A stretch of 64,000 nt of DNA from Rummeliibacillus sp044763875 (GCF_044763875.1 NZ_JBIWGZ010000003.1:434001-498000), one strand, 5' to 3'. Positions 27,379 through 36,390 are shown, counted from the first letter of the stretch. Program-made: numbers and translations. Notes: generated by a model from the letters alone, not told the origin.

Positions 27379-27584
27379 TCTTTTTCATCTCCCTCTATCC
27401 AAAATAATTCATCCACAGTCGTTTTTAATTCTTTTGCAAGTTTCAGAGATAATGTGATGGATGGTGAAAAGCTTCCCTTTTCTATAAATCCTATTGTTTG
27501 CCGTGTTACATTAACACGAGCGCCAAGCTCTGATTGCGAAAAACCATATCTTGCTCGAAGCTCTTTCACCCGATTACATAGCAT
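27375..27584 (-). CDS. XRE-family transcriptional regulator
   Basis: A 69-aa helix-turn-helix protein. The HTH_3 domain fills it: VKELRARYGFSQSELGARVNVTRQTIGFIEKG, then SPSITLSLKLAKEL. A GTG three codons upstream opens the frame but overlaps the AGAAGGTG ribosome binding site, so the ATG at 27584 is chosen. A promoter with flanking inverted repeats lies upstream and suggests autoregulation. It resembles the short YgzD/YvaO-type regulators that pair with membrane proteins. Confidence 0.85.
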   Translation of the reverse strand: MLCNRVKELRARYGFSQSELGARVNVTRQTIGFIEKGSFSPSITLSLKLAKELKTTVDELFWIEGDEKE

Positions 27585-27603
27585 ATTCCACACCTTCTTT
27601 TAT

Positions 27604-27650
27604 GTTAAGTATTCTAAACTAAATGTAATGTATACTTAACTTTTTGTCAA
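27604..27650 (-). promoter_or_regulatory. Promoter and inverted repeat of the XRE gene
   Basis: TTGACA (27645-27650) and TACATT (27622-27627) are 17 bp apart on the minus strand. Perfect 9-bp arms GTTAAGTAT (27604-27612) and ATACTTAAC (27632-27640) bracket the -10, a geometry suited to a dimeric repressor. Confidence 0.7.
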
Positions 27651-27675
27651 TTAAACATAACAATTGAAAATGAAA

Positions 27676-27718
27676 AATTGAAATCTTCATTTCAATTTCA
27701 CTTCGGCTGCTCTATAAT
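27676..27718 (+). promoter_or_regulatory. Promoter with palindrome upstream of glcD
   Basis: TATAAT (27713-27718) lies 17 bp after TTTCAA (27690-27695). A perfect 9-bp inverted repeat AATTGAAAT-CTTC-ATTTCAATT (27676-27697) overlaps the -35 and is a possible operator. Confidence 0.5.
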
Positions 27719-27761
27719 AATTAGAAAATATAGATTTTTCAAAAAGAAGAAAGAGGCGAAC

Positions 27762-29150
27762 ATGAGCATGTTATCAGTTGAAACAATCGTATCTGCATTG
27801 AAAAATATATTAACCGATGAGCAAGTTTCAGTTAATGAAACAGTTCGTGAATTACATAGTAAAGATGAATCTTATCATGAAAGTCGATTACCTGAAGTTG
27901 TTGTTTTTCCTTCTTCAGCAAAGCAGGTCAGTGACATATTAAAAGTGGCAAATGAGTTTGAAATTGCGGTTATTCCTTTTGGTAGAGGTTCCAGTTTAGA
28001 AGGCCATATCATTCCTGTTAAGAGTAGCATTACAATCGATTTTTCTTTAATGGACAAGATTCTAGAAATACGACCAGAAGATTTACTTGTTCGAGTTCAG
28101 CCAGGGGTAACAAGAACCCAATTGAACAAAGAATTAAAAAAATATGGATTGTTCTTCTCTGTAGATCCTGGTGCTGATGCTTCTCTTGGTGGTATGGCTG
28201 CTACAAACGCAAGTGGTACGACAGCTGTACGTTATGGTATCATGCGAGACCAAGTTCGTGATTTAGAAGTGGTACTTGCAGATGGCCGTATTATTCATAC
28301 AGGTAATTTAGCTGCGAAATCATCTTCTGGCTACCATCTAAACAGTCTTTTTGTCGGTTCGGAAGGTACACTTGGTTGCTTTACCGAGCTAACTTTAAAA
28401 GTTTATGGTATTCCAGAATTCGAAACAGCAGCTCGTGCAGTATTCCCTACGGTAAAAAGTGCAGTAGATGCTGTTACTTCAATCCTCCAAGCAGGCATCC
28501 CAATTGCACGAGTTGAATTAGTCGATGAACAATCAATTGAACAAGTAAATCATTTTAGTGAAACAAATTATCCTCTAAAACCTACACTATTTTTAGAGTT
28601 TCATGGTAACGAAGCAGGACTAGCACAAGATGTAGAATTCACAAAAGAAATTATGAACGACAACGGCTGTTTAGAAATTGAGTTTGAAACAGATACTGCT
28701 GCTCGAAACAAGCTTTGGGAGGCTCGTCATAACTTAGCATATGCATTTATCCATGGCTTTAAAGGAAAAAAATTGATGTCCACAGACGTCTGTGTTTCTA
28801 TTAAAGATTTAGCTGATGCCGTACTTTTTGCACGTGCTGAATTAGAAAAGGTAGGCTTACCAGGTGGAATAGTTGGCCATGTGGGTGATGGTAATTTCCA
28901 CACATTAGTCATGATGGACATGAATGATGCTAAAGAAATTGAAAGAGCAAAACGTTTTAATGAATCAATAGTACATTTTGCAATCGAACGTGGTGGTACT
29001 TGCACAGGCGAACACGGCGTTGGGATTGGTAAAATGCAATACCAAGAAAAAGAGCATGGAGCAGCTCTTGATGTTATGAGGACAATTAAACTAGCACTAG
29101 ATCCGAAGAATATCATGAACCCTGGAAAGCTTATCGATATCGATAAATAA
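27762..29150 (+). CDS. glcD: FAD-linked glycolate/lactate oxidase subunit GlcD
   Basis: A 462-aa FAD-binding oxidoreductase of the GlcD/D-lactate dehydrogenase class, oxidising 2-hydroxy acids. The N-terminal FAD_binding_4 domain has VIPFGRGSSLEGH near 71-83 and DPGADASLGGMAATNASGT near 130-148. The C-terminal FAD-oxidase domain ends with the GEHGVGIGK motif near 425. The frame opens at 27678, but GAGG before the ATG at 27762 sets the start. GlcF, the Fe-S partner found next to glcD in B. subtilis, is absent here. Confidence 0.9.
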   Translation: MSMLSVETIVSALKNILTDEQVSVNETVRELHSKDESYHESRLPEVVVFPSSAKQVSDILKVANEFEIAVIPFGRGSSLEGHIIPVKSSITIDFSLMDKILEIRPEDLLVRVQPGVTRTQLNKELKKYGLFFSVDPGADASLGGMAATNASGTTAVRYGIMRDQVRDLEVVLADGRIIHTGNLAAKSSSGYHLNSLFVGSEGTLGCFTELTLKVYGIPEFETAARAVFPTVKSAVDAVTSILQAGIPIARVELVDEQSIEQVNHFSETNYPLKPTLFLEFHGNEAGLAQDVEFTKEIMNDNGCLEIEFETDTAARNKLWEARHNLAYAFIHGFKGKKLMSTDVCVSIKDLADAVLFARAELEKVGLPGGIVGHVGDGNFHTLVMMDMNDAKEIERAKRFNESIVHFAIERGGTCTGEHGVGIGKMQYQEKEHGAALDVMRTIKLALDPKNIMNPGKLIDIDK

Positions 29151-29263
29151 TATATGAAATAGAATCAATTTCATAATTCGATGTTTAACCTAAAAAAAGA
29201 ACATATTACTTTTGACCAAACTTTGTTTACTCTATATCCTATAGAATGTAATGATGGAGCGAA

Positions 29264-29370
29264 AGACGGCGACTCCTGCGGGAAAAGCAAGCCAATCAAG
29301 ACCCCGCACGAACGTAGTGAGGAGGAGGCTTGATCCTTGCCCGCGGAAAGCGTCCGTCTGTAGCGGAAAT
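29264..29370 (+). repeat. Family A dispersed repeat
   Basis: The core GACTCCTGCGGGAAAAGC, GACCCCGCACGAACG, GAGGAGGCTTGA and GCCCGCGGAAAGCGTCC is bounded by AGACGG and CCGTCT. It lacks the GTGGAATTAGC ends of the copy at 36440. The rest of the gap 29151-29498 is AT-rich with one terminator. Confidence 0.75.
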
Positions 29371-29415
29371 GAAGAGCTTATCATTTATACAAATTAAGCG
29401 TATATCAAACAAATA

Positions 29416-29460
29416 AAACCACCTTCCTATTATTTTTTACCTTTAATAGGAAGGTGGTTT
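29416..29460. terminator. Bidirectional terminator between glcD and livF
   Basis: The 17-bp perfect arms AAACCACCTTCCTATTA and TAATAGGAAGGTGGTTT have T-rich flanks on both sides, serving both convergent transcripts. Confidence 0.9.
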
Positions 29461-29498
29461 GTTTTCAATTTGTACCAGTTCTAAAATCTTATTAACAT

Positions 29499-30221
29499 TT
29501 AAGCTGAAGTAGATTTTCTTCCCAAATAAGCCTCCACAACACGTGGATCTCTTAAAAGATTAGACGCTTTTCCTTCAATGATAATTTTACCCGTCTCCAT
29601 TACATAACCGTAATCTGCAATCTTCAACGCTTGCTTAGCATTTTGTTCAACAAGAAGGACTGTTGTTCCTGCATCTTTAATTTCTTTAATAATTTTAAAA
29701 ATATCCGCTACGATTAATGGAGCAAGTCCCATTGATGGTTCATCTAATAATAGAAGTTTTGGCTTCGACAACAAAGCACGTGCGATTGCTAGCATTTGTT
29801 GTTGACCTCCAGAAAGAGTTCCTGCAAGCTGAGACTTGCGTTCTTTTAAAATTGGAAAACGTTCCATCACTTCTTCAATGTCTTTCTCAACATTTTTATC
29901 TTTACGATGATATGCACCCATATCCAGATTTTCAATTACTGACATACCTGACAGAATAGCTCGACCTTCCGGAACTAAAGCAATCCCTTTTCGAAGTAAT
30001 TGGTCAGGGCGTAATCCTGTCACATTTTCTCCCAAAAATTCAACTGAACCGTTTTTTGGCTTTAGTAAACCCACAATGGACTTCATCGTTGTTGATTTAC
30101 CTGCTCCGTTTGCCCCAAGAAGTGTAACAATTTTCCCCTCTTCTACATCTAAACTAATTCCTTTTAATGCTTGAATTTGCCCATAAAATGTTTCAATATT
30201 TGATACTTTAAGCAATGTCAT
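29499..30221 (-). CDS. livF: Branched-chain amino acid ABC transporter ATPase LivF
   Basis: A 240-aa ATPase with Walker A GANGAGKST near 37-45, signature LSGGQQQMLAIARAL and Walker B LLLLDEPSMGLAP. The IETFYGQIQALKG N-terminus is typical of LivF. The true ATG at 30221 lies inside the end of livG (14-nt overlap), with GAGGAGG upstream. It is last in livJ-H-M-G-F. HAAT-family transporters may also take other substrates, so amino acid specificity is inferred. Confidence 0.92.
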   Translation of the reverse strand: MTLLKVSNIETFYGQIQALKGISLDVEEGKIVTLLGANGAGKSTTMKSIVGLLKPKNGSVEFLGENVTGLRPDQLLRKGIALVPEGRAILSGMSVIENLDMGAYHRKDKNVEKDIEEVMERFPILKERKSQLAGTLSGGQQQMLAIARALLSKPKLLLLDEPSMGLAPLIVADIFKIIKEIKDAGTTVLLVEQNAKQALKIADYGYVMETGKIIIEGKASNLLRDPRVVEAYLGRKSTSA

Positions 30222-30981
30222 CTTCCTCCTCTTTTCCAAGGTAGGCTTCAATTACTGCATCATTGTTTTGAATTTCGATAGGTGTACCTTCTGCTAACTT
30301 TTTACCGAAATTCAATACAGTGATTCGATCACATATCTTCATGATTAGCGGCATATCGTGTTCAATTATGAGTACAGTAATTCCTCTTGCTTGTACCTTT
30401 TTGATCAAGTCAAATAAACTATCCGTTTCCTTTTCATTCATGCCTGCTGCAGGTTCATCTAATAGCAATAATTTAGGGTCGCTTGCTAACGCACGGGCAA
30501 TTTCTAATCTTCTTTGCTGACCATATGCTAAATTTTCAGCCAAAACATCCTTAAATTCTTTCAATCCCACTAATTCCAACAATCCCTCAGCTTTTTGCTT
30601 TAATTCTTGCTCTTCTTTACGTTGCAATTTTGTACGAAAGACTCCGCGCATGACGCCTGATCGGATTCGGCAATGCCCTCCGACCATTACATTTTCTAGT
30701 GCTGACATTTGTGTGAAGAGGCGAATATTTTGATACGTGCGACAAATACCTTTTTCAGTTATTTTATGTGGTTTGATCCCCGTTATATTTTCTTCGTTAA
30801 AAGTAATTTCTCCAGAAGTAGGTGAGAAAATATTCGTAATTAAATTAAACATAGTTGTTTTCCCCGCACCATTTGGACCAATTAATCCATATATCTCTCC
30901 TTCTTTTATCGAAAAGGATACATCAGTTAAAGCGGAGATACCTCCAAAGTTTTTAGATACTTTTTGAATCTTAAGAACCAT
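30208..30981 (-). CDS. livG: Branched-chain amino acid ABC transporter ATPase LivG
   Basis: A 257-aa ATPase with Walker A GPNGAGKTT near 35-43, the LivG-specific insertion around VGGHCRIRSGVMRGVFR, signature LAYGQQRRLEIARAL and Walker B LLLLDEPAAGMN. It overlaps livM by 11 nt and livF by 14 nt, which points to coupled translation of the two ATPases and the permease. Confidence 0.92.
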   Translation of the reverse strand: MVLKIQKVSKNFGGISALTDVSFSIKEGEIYGLIGPNGAGKTTMFNLITNIFSPTSGEITFNEENITGIKPHKITEKGICRTYQNIRLFTQMSALENVMVGGHCRIRSGVMRGVFRTKLQRKEEQELKQKAEGLLELVGLKEFKDVLAENLAYGQQRRLEIARALASDPKLLLLDEPAAGMNEKETDSLFDLIKKVQARGITVLIIEHDMPLIMKICDRITVLNFGKKLAEGTPIEIQNNDAVIEAYLGKEEEDDIA

Positions 30982-31933
30982 GAACGTCTCCCCCTTTTGT
31001 TCTTTTCAATTTTTTAAACCAATTAAGAACATTTATATCGATTAGACCTTGAGGACGTATTGCCATTAATAAAACAAGCAGTAAACCATAAATGATATAA
31101 CGATATTCATTTATAAATCGTAAAACCTCTGGCATTAAAGTTAAGAATGTTGCACCGAACACAGATCCTGCAATCACTTCACTGCCACCAAACACAGTAA
31201 ATATTAGTATTTCTACTGCACGATGATACGCAAAGTCAGACGGTGATATATATCCCATTACGTGGGCAAATAAAGCACCAGCTAAGCCAGCCAGCACAGC
31301 ACCTTGAGCAAATGATAAAACTTTATAGTACGTGATGTTAATCCCCATTGATTCAGCTGCTTTTTCATCTAATTGAATAGCTGAAAAAGCTCTACCAACT
31401 CGAGATTTTTTTTGTCGTGTGATAAACCAAATAATAAAAATTGTTAACACTAACAAAATAATGAATACACTTAAACTTGCAAACTGGCTATTTTGCAATC
31501 CTAGAACTGTTGGATTAAAACCTTTATCTCTAGCAAAGTACAAAATCTCTCTACTAATTTGTGGAATACTAGAAATACCAACTGCACCATTTGTTAGGGA
31601 TTCCCAGTTTACAAAAACAACCCGAATAACTTCACCTAATCCCAACGTCGCAATAGCTAAATAAACACCTGATAATCTTAATGCTGGAATTCCTATTAAA
31701 ATGCCAAGAATCCCTGCAACTGCTGCACCAGCCAGAACACCTACTACTATCGGTAAATCGAAATGAATAGTCATCAATGCCGATGTATATGCACCAATTC
31801 CCATAAAGCCAGCGCTTCCTAAAGATAATTGCCCTGAGGACAACGTAACATACACACTAATTGCCAAGATAATATTAATGAGAATAAAAGACGCTATTTG
31901 TAATTGATATGGATTTAATAGTTCCGCTAACAT
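30971..31933 (-). CDS. livM: Branched-chain amino acid ABC transporter permease LivM
   Basis: A 320-aa permease with about eight to ten spans and the BPD_transp_2 family pattern (LSSGQLSLGSAGFMGIGAY near 38-56; ISPSDFAYHRAVEILIFTVFGG near 235-256). The frame opens upstream at 31969 inside livH. The ATG at 31933 has AAGGAAGG and starts 4 nt after the livH stop, so I use it. Confidence 0.92.
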   Translation of the reverse strand: MLAELLNPYQLQIASFILINIILAISVYVTLSSGQLSLGSAGFMGIGAYTSALMTIHFDLPIVVGVLAGAAVAGILGILIGIPALRLSGVYLAIATLGLGEVIRVVFVNWESLTNGAVGISSIPQISREILYFARDKGFNPTVLGLQNSQFASLSVFIILLVLTIFIIWFITRQKKSRVGRAFSAIQLDEKAAESMGINITYYKVLSFAQGAVLAGLAGALFAHVMGYISPSDFAYHRAVEILIFTVFGGSEVIAGSVFGATFLTLMPEVLRFINEYRYIIYGLLLVLLMAIRPQGLIDINVLNWFKKLKRTKGGDVHGS

Positions 31934-31937
31934 ATGA

Positions 31938-32822
31938 TTACCTTCCTTCTGCAGATGTCTTTGAACCAAAAAGGCCTTGTGGTTTTAATAGAAGAATGAA
32001 AATAATCATAATGAAGGCTATTGCGTCTCGATAACCTGAATCTCCATATGCAACAAGGACTGTTTCCGACAATCCAAGAATTAAACCACCTGCCATGGCT
32101 CCCTTTACATTTCCCATACCACCTAAAATAATAATTGCTAGTCCTTTCAATCCTATTGTCAATCCCATTTGAGGACTTACAGAGTTAAACGCCATTCCTA
32201 CTAATATCCCTGCAATTCCCCCCATTGCCGAAGCGATAATAACAGTCATAGTAATAGTCCGCTTTGTATTAACACCTAGTATACTTGCTGTTTCTAAGTT
32301 TTCAGCTGTTGCACGCAATGCTTTTCCTGCTTTTGTTTTCGAAAGCCAGAATGAAAGCCCCATCATTAAGATAATCGAAATAACAAATATTACAATTTGC
32401 ACTACATAGATTGTGATCGAACCTAGATGAATGCTGAGTTGTGCAAAAGGAGTTCGGAATGGTTGATTCCCTGCACCAAATAAATGATGCGACATGTTTT
32501 CTAGAAATATAGATACACCGATCGTACTAATTAAAGGAGCTAAATGCGAAACGCCTTTTTTACCTCGTAATGGACGCAACGTTAGACGTTCTAATAAATA
32601 ACCCAATATCGCTGTAACTATGATTGAAGCTATAAATCCTAACCATAATGGCCACCCTAACACACTTGTAGTCATTACACCTACATAAGCACCTACCATA
32701 AAGATTTCACCATGTGCCATATTGATAATGCCCAATACGCCAAATACAAGAGTAAAACCGAGTGCTACAATTGCGTAAATACTTCCTAACGTAATACCAT
32801 TAACCAATTGTTCTAGTAACAA
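31938..32822 (-). CDS. livH: Branched-chain amino acid ABC transporter permease LivH
   Basis: A 294-aa permease. Family markers are the N-terminal LVNGITLGSIYAIVALGFTLVFGV, INMAHGEIFMVGAY near 35-48, and LGGMGNVKGAMAGG near 238-251. It forms the membrane pore with LivM. It is separated from livJ by 386 bp that contain a hairpin and a repeat, so it may be expressed at a lower level than the binding protein. Confidence 0.93.
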   Translation of the reverse strand: MLLEQLVNGITLGSIYAIVALGFTLVFGVLGIINMAHGEIFMVGAYVGVMTTSVLGWPLWLGFIASIIVTAILGYLLERLTLRPLRGKKGVSHLAPLISTIGVSIFLENMSHHLFGAGNQPFRTPFAQLSIHLGSITIYVVQIVIFVISIILMMGLSFWLSKTKAGKALRATAENLETASILGVNTKRTITMTVIIASAMGGIAGILVGMAFNSVSPQMGLTIGLKGLAIIILGGMGNVKGAMAGGLILGLSETVLVAYGDSGYRDAIAFIMIIFILLLKPQGLFGSKTSAEGR

Positions 32823-33002
32823 TATAAATCACCCTTTAAATCAGTTTTGTGTGACCGAATATGAATGAAAAAATAAAAAATGATGATTAGCTTTTTGATC
32901 ATTTCAATACGGCAAGGGGTTGTCCAGAAACTCATTAAACAATCATCTAACATTTGAGAGACTACTAATTTTTTGTAGTGCCAATCCGTTTATTGTAAAG
33001 AA

Positions 33003-33090
33003 GGATGGATGCTTTCCGTGTGGCGTGAGGAACCTCCTCGCTTTGTGCGTGGTCTCAAGCTTCACACTAACCCCATTGAACTCATCACTC
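33003..33090 (-). repeat. Family A dispersed repeat, degenerate
   Basis: Read on the minus strand it keeps GAGACCACGCAC, AAGCGAGGAGG and CACGGAAAGCATCC of the family A core; the ends have decayed. It fills the middle of the 386-bp gap 32823-33208 between livH and livJ. Confidence 0.6.
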
Positions 33091-33124
33091 GAAACGTAGA
33101 TCAACTTTATATAAAATTTAAAGA

Positions 33125-33163
33125 AAATTGCTCTTCTTCATAAAAATCGGGAAGAGCAATTTT
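33125..33163 (-). terminator. Hairpin between livJ and livH
   Basis: The arms AAAATTGCTCTTC and GAAGAGCAATTTT, with a T-rich 3' side on the minus strand, form a terminator-like hairpin after livJ. Partial read-through would give more binding protein than permease. Confidence 0.7.
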
Positions 33164-33208
33164 TCTACTAATTAAATTATTCTTATTGGACAACCCTTTG
33201 TTTTTTAA

Positions 33209-34366
33209 TTATTTAAATTCATAGAATTTTCCGTCTTTTATTTCTACAACTTTAGGTACCATTACTACGTCACCTTCTTTATCAAATGAGAACTTCCCTA
33301 AAATCCCTTCAAAATCTTTTGTCTCTGCTAAAGCTTTATGGAATGCTTCACGGTCTGCTTCTCCTGCTCTTTTCAAAGCATCAGCATAAATATATAAAGC
33401 ATCATAAGCTTGTGCAGCGAATTGGTCTGGTAACTTACCGTAAGCTTCTTTGTATTTGTTGTTAAAATCAACAACTTTTTGTTCTTTTGAATCACCAAAC
33501 CACGGTGTTGCAACGACTAAACCATTTGCAGCGTCTCCTGCGATTTTAATAACTTCTGGTGAGTTGAACCCGTTTCCTCCCACGAATGGCACATCAATAC
33601 CCATTTTTCGAGCTTGGTCCATAATAACCGCACCTTCATTATATAAAGCTGAAGCTAATATAAAATCAGGTTTTTTACTCTTGATTTTCGTTAACTGTGC
33701 ATTGTAGTCACTTTGACCTTTTTGGAATGTTTCAGTTGTTACGATATCTAATCCCATTTTTTCTGCTTCTTTTTTCATGGTATCATAACCTGATTTTGTA
33801 AACACATCATCATTTCCATAAATAATTGCAACTTTTTTGGCACCAGTTTTAGATACTACTTTTTCCATAGCCGCAGGGATTGCTAATGCTTCTGGAATAG
33901 AATTTCTGAAAACATAATCGCCAATTTGTGGAATGCCTTCCGCTGTTGTAGATGTCCCCATAATTGAAATTCCATTTATATCAGCTTCAGGGGCTACTAC
34001 CTTAAATTCCGTACTTAAAGTAGGTCCTAAAAGTGCAACTATATCATTATCACTCATTAATTTTTGAGAAGAAGATAAAGCTTGTTCCTGTTTACCAGCT
34101 GAATCTTCAGTCACAAGTTCAATGTTTACATCACCTTTTTTATTGATCTCTTTTTGAGCTAGTTTAAATCCATTCGTAATGGCTTCCCCGTATGCTGCTC
34201 CTGCCCCTGTCATGTAAGCAATCACACCAAATTTCGCATTAATTTTTCCATTTGACTTTTCGCCACTTGTATTTCCAGTACTACTTGATTTTGCTCCACA
34301 CCCTGCTAGTACAATTAGCATCAATGCTGAAATAAATACTATTATTTTTCTTGATATCTTATTCAT
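33209..34366 (-). CDS. livJ: Branched-chain amino acid ABC transporter binding lipoprotein LivJ
   Basis: A 385-aa periplasmic-binding-like lipoprotein of the leucine/amide-binding (Peripla_BP_6) family. The signal peptide ends in LAGC, with the lipidated Cys near residue 23. The body has KFGVIAYMTGAGAAYG, ALLGPTLSTE and FAAQAYDALYIYADAL, typical of the class. A GTG two codons upstream lies directly against the AGGAGG site, so the ATG at 34366 is the start. It is first in the transporter operon, and a CodY-like box lies upstream. Confidence 0.92.
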   Translation of the reverse strand: MNKISRKIIVFISALMLIVLAGCGAKSSSTGNTSGEKSNGKINAKFGVIAYMTGAGAAYGEAITNGFKLAQKEINKKGDVNIELVTEDSAGKQEQALSSSQKLMSDNDIVALLGPTLSTEFKVVAPEADINGISIMGTSTTAEGIPQIGDYVFRNSIPEALAIPAAMEKVVSKTGAKKVAIIYGNDDVFTKSGYDTMKKEAEKMGLDIVTTETFQKGQSDYNAQLTKIKSKKPDFILASALYNEGAVIMDQARKMGIDVPFVGGNGFNSPEVIKIAGDAANGLVVATPWFGDSKEQKVVDFNNKYKEAYGKLPDQFAAQAYDALYIYADALKRAGEADREAFHKALAETKDFEGILGKFSFDKEGDVVMVPKVVEIKDGKFYEFK

Positions 34367-34459
34367 ATGCACCCTCCTAAAGTATGTTTTTTAAAGTAAA
34401 TACTATTCTATTAAATTACATTTACTCACATATGTAAATAGAAATTTCATAATTATTAG

Positions 34460-34474
34460 TATTTTCTGATATTT
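34460..34474. promoter_or_regulatory. Candidate CodY box upstream of livJ
   Basis: TATTTTCTGATATTT matches 12 of 15 positions of the CodY consensus AATTTTCWGAAAATT. It lies about 95 bp upstream of livJ. The fit with an amino acid transporter is sensible, but the match is imperfect in AT-rich DNA. Confidence 0.45.
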
Positions 34475-34664
34475 ATTTTTATTAATTTATTGATTATATA
34501 TACAAAAAGAGGCAGTTCCAAAAGTGAATGAATAACTCACTATCGATCTGCCTTCTTACTTGAATTGAAAAACGTTCTACTATTTTCTCTGCTAAGTACC
34601 CCGCTAAACACACTAACCGCTAAGCCATCTGAGTTGTTTCAGATATTTAAAAGCAAAACACGCC

Positions 34665-34765
34665 AATTTTGCTTTATCGGCCAGATGTTCTTCTCGCTTA
34701 GAAGCGTGCTTTACCTCACGGCGGGAAGGTTATCTGACCCGAAAAGCTGTATACGGTTCGTTCTC
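34665..34765. repeat. Family C hairpin repeat
   Basis: An imperfect inverted repeat pairs GCTTTATCGGCCAGATG (34671 on) with TATCTGACCCGAAAAGC (34732-34748). The complement contains AGCTTTTCGGGTCAGATAAC, which recurs with two mismatches at 63358. The rest of the gap 34367-34848 shows no gene. Confidence 0.55.
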
Positions 34766-34848
34766 GTGCTTTATGCAATGTGGGAGTGCTAATATTATTC
34801 CTTCTACTATATTAAGGATTTACTAGACATTCCCTGTGGCTTTTATTA

Positions 34849-35817
34849 TTATTCACCTAAAATAGAGGCAAGGACTGCTTTTTGTGCATGTAGGCGATTT
34901 TCTGCTTGTTCGAAAATAAAGGAATTTGGACCATCAATAACAGATGTAGCCACTTCTTCTTCACGATGAGCAGGTAAACAGTGAAGGAACATATAATTTG
35001 GCTTTGCATGCGATACAAGTGCATCATTAATTTGATATCCTTTGAAATCTTGAAGACGTTTTGCTGTTTCTTCTTCTTGCCCCATTGATGTCCATACATC
35101 TGCATAAATAACATCTGCATCATTTGCTGCTTCAACAGGATCATATGTGTGAGCAACTGTACTTCCATTATTTAATGCAATTTCTGCTGCCTTTTTCATG
35201 ACATCTGAACTTGGCTCATAATTTTGTGGCGTTGCAACAACAACATCGACACCCACATGAGCACAAGCAACAACAAGTGAATGGGCAACATTATTGCCAT
35301 CGCCGATATAAGCAAGCTTTAATCCTTTTAGTTCCCCTTTTTCTTCAGCGATTGTTTCTAAATCTGCTAAAGCTTGGCAAGGATGCGCTAGATCTGTTAA
35401 GCCATTAATGACAGGAATTGATGCATGCTCTGCAAGCTCTTTCACCATTTCATGTGAGTTTGCTCGAATCATAATCCCATCTAAGTAGCCTGATAATACG
35501 TGACCTGTATCATGAATCGATTCACCACGTCCTATTTGCAAGTCGCGAGCATTCATATACATTCCTTTACCACCTAGTTGATTCATCCCAACTTCAAATG
35601 AAATACGTGTACGAGTTGAATTCTTTTCGAAAATCATCCCTAAAGTTTTACCTTCTAATAATGGAGGACAATTCCCTTCCTGTGTTATAACTTTTAACTT
35701 CATAGCAAGATCAAGTAATCCTTGAACTTCCTCACTTGTGTAATCAGTAAGTGCAAGTAAATCCTTATCTTTTAAAGTTGTTACCAGCTTAAGCTGAACA
35801 AGTTCTAATAATTTCAT
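34849..35817 (-). CDS. argF: Ornithine carbamoyltransferase
   Basis: A 322-aa enzyme that makes citrulline from ornithine and carbamoyl phosphate in arginine synthesis. The carbamoyl phosphate site FEKNSTRTRISFE lies near 64-76, HPCQALADL near 145, the ornithine-side DVWTSMGQE near 233 and HCLPAHR near 275. The frame includes an upstream TTG, but AAGGAG spacing favours the ATG at 35817. It stands alone, flanked by repeat-rich DNA, away from other arg genes; whether it is catabolic (ArcB-like) or biosynthetic cannot be settled by context. Confidence 0.93.
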   Translation of the reverse strand: MKLLELVQLKLVTTLKDKDLLALTDYTSEEVQGLLDLAMKLKVITQEGNCPPLLEGKTLGMIFEKNSTRTRISFEVGMNQLGGKGMYMNARDLQIGRGESIHDTGHVLSGYLDGIMIRANSHEMVKELAEHASIPVINGLTDLAHPCQALADLETIAEEKGELKGLKLAYIGDGNNVAHSLVVACAHVGVDVVVATPQNYEPSSDVMKKAAEIALNNGSTVAHTYDPVEAANDADVIYADVWTSMGQEEETAKRLQDFKGYQINDALVSHAKPNYMFLHCLPAHREEEVATSVIDGPNSFIFEQAENRLHAQKAVLASILGE

Positions 35818-35979
35818 CAAAATCGCTCCTTCATTTCTTTTTGATAATGACCATTATACATATGTATATTTATTAAATCAATTGTATTTTTATGTTTTTT
35901 CAAAAAAATTAAAATCCTTCACCTAATTAGATAAAGGATTTTAATATACGACTTAGTTTAATAGTACTGGTGACATTAG

Positions 35980-36040
35980 TTCGCTACAGACGGACGTTTT
36001 CCGTGAACTAACAAACGATTCTCCTCGTTCGGTTAGCTCA
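35980..36040 (-). repeat. Family A dispersed repeat, right-end fragment
   Basis: Read on the minus strand it has GAACGAGGAGAATCG, then CACGGAAAACGTCCGTCTGTAG, closely matching the right end of the copy at 29264-29370. Confidence 0.6.
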
Positions 36041-36246
36041 AATAAAATGTATAGACTACTTCTACTATATTTTCAAAAGTCATCACTACGCAAAATTTCT
36101 GTATATGAGTGAATATTGCGTGTTACGATATATTTGCAGTTTATAATTAACATAACCATTATTAATTAGTCCACTCTCAAATATACTAACATTTAGAGAC
36201 CAAAATATTTATATTAGACATAGCGTCTGAAATAATAATTTTGTTA

Positions 36247-36390
36247 ATTGCAATGCTTTCGACGACGAGTCCTCGAAAATACATTCGCATTTCCTTCGTT
36301 CGAGGCTATTTCAGTGAGGCTCACTCAGCGTCCTATGGGAAAAGCTTGAGCTGAAAGCACCGCAGGAACGTAGAAAAGGCACTGAAAAGG
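36247..36390 (+). repeat. Degenerate composite repeat related to family A
   Basis: A first hairpin (TCCTCGAAAATA ... TTCGTTCGAGG) is followed by GTCCTATGGGAAAAGC, GCACCGCAGGAACGTAG, a decayed family A left half. It is part of the 1.1-kb gene-free stretch 35818-36954. Confidence 0.5.

Noticed and set aside
34500..34545. Terminator-like pairing of GAGGCAG and CTGCCTT upstream of livJ
   Set aside because: The stem is short with a long loop, and no adjacent transcript needs it.
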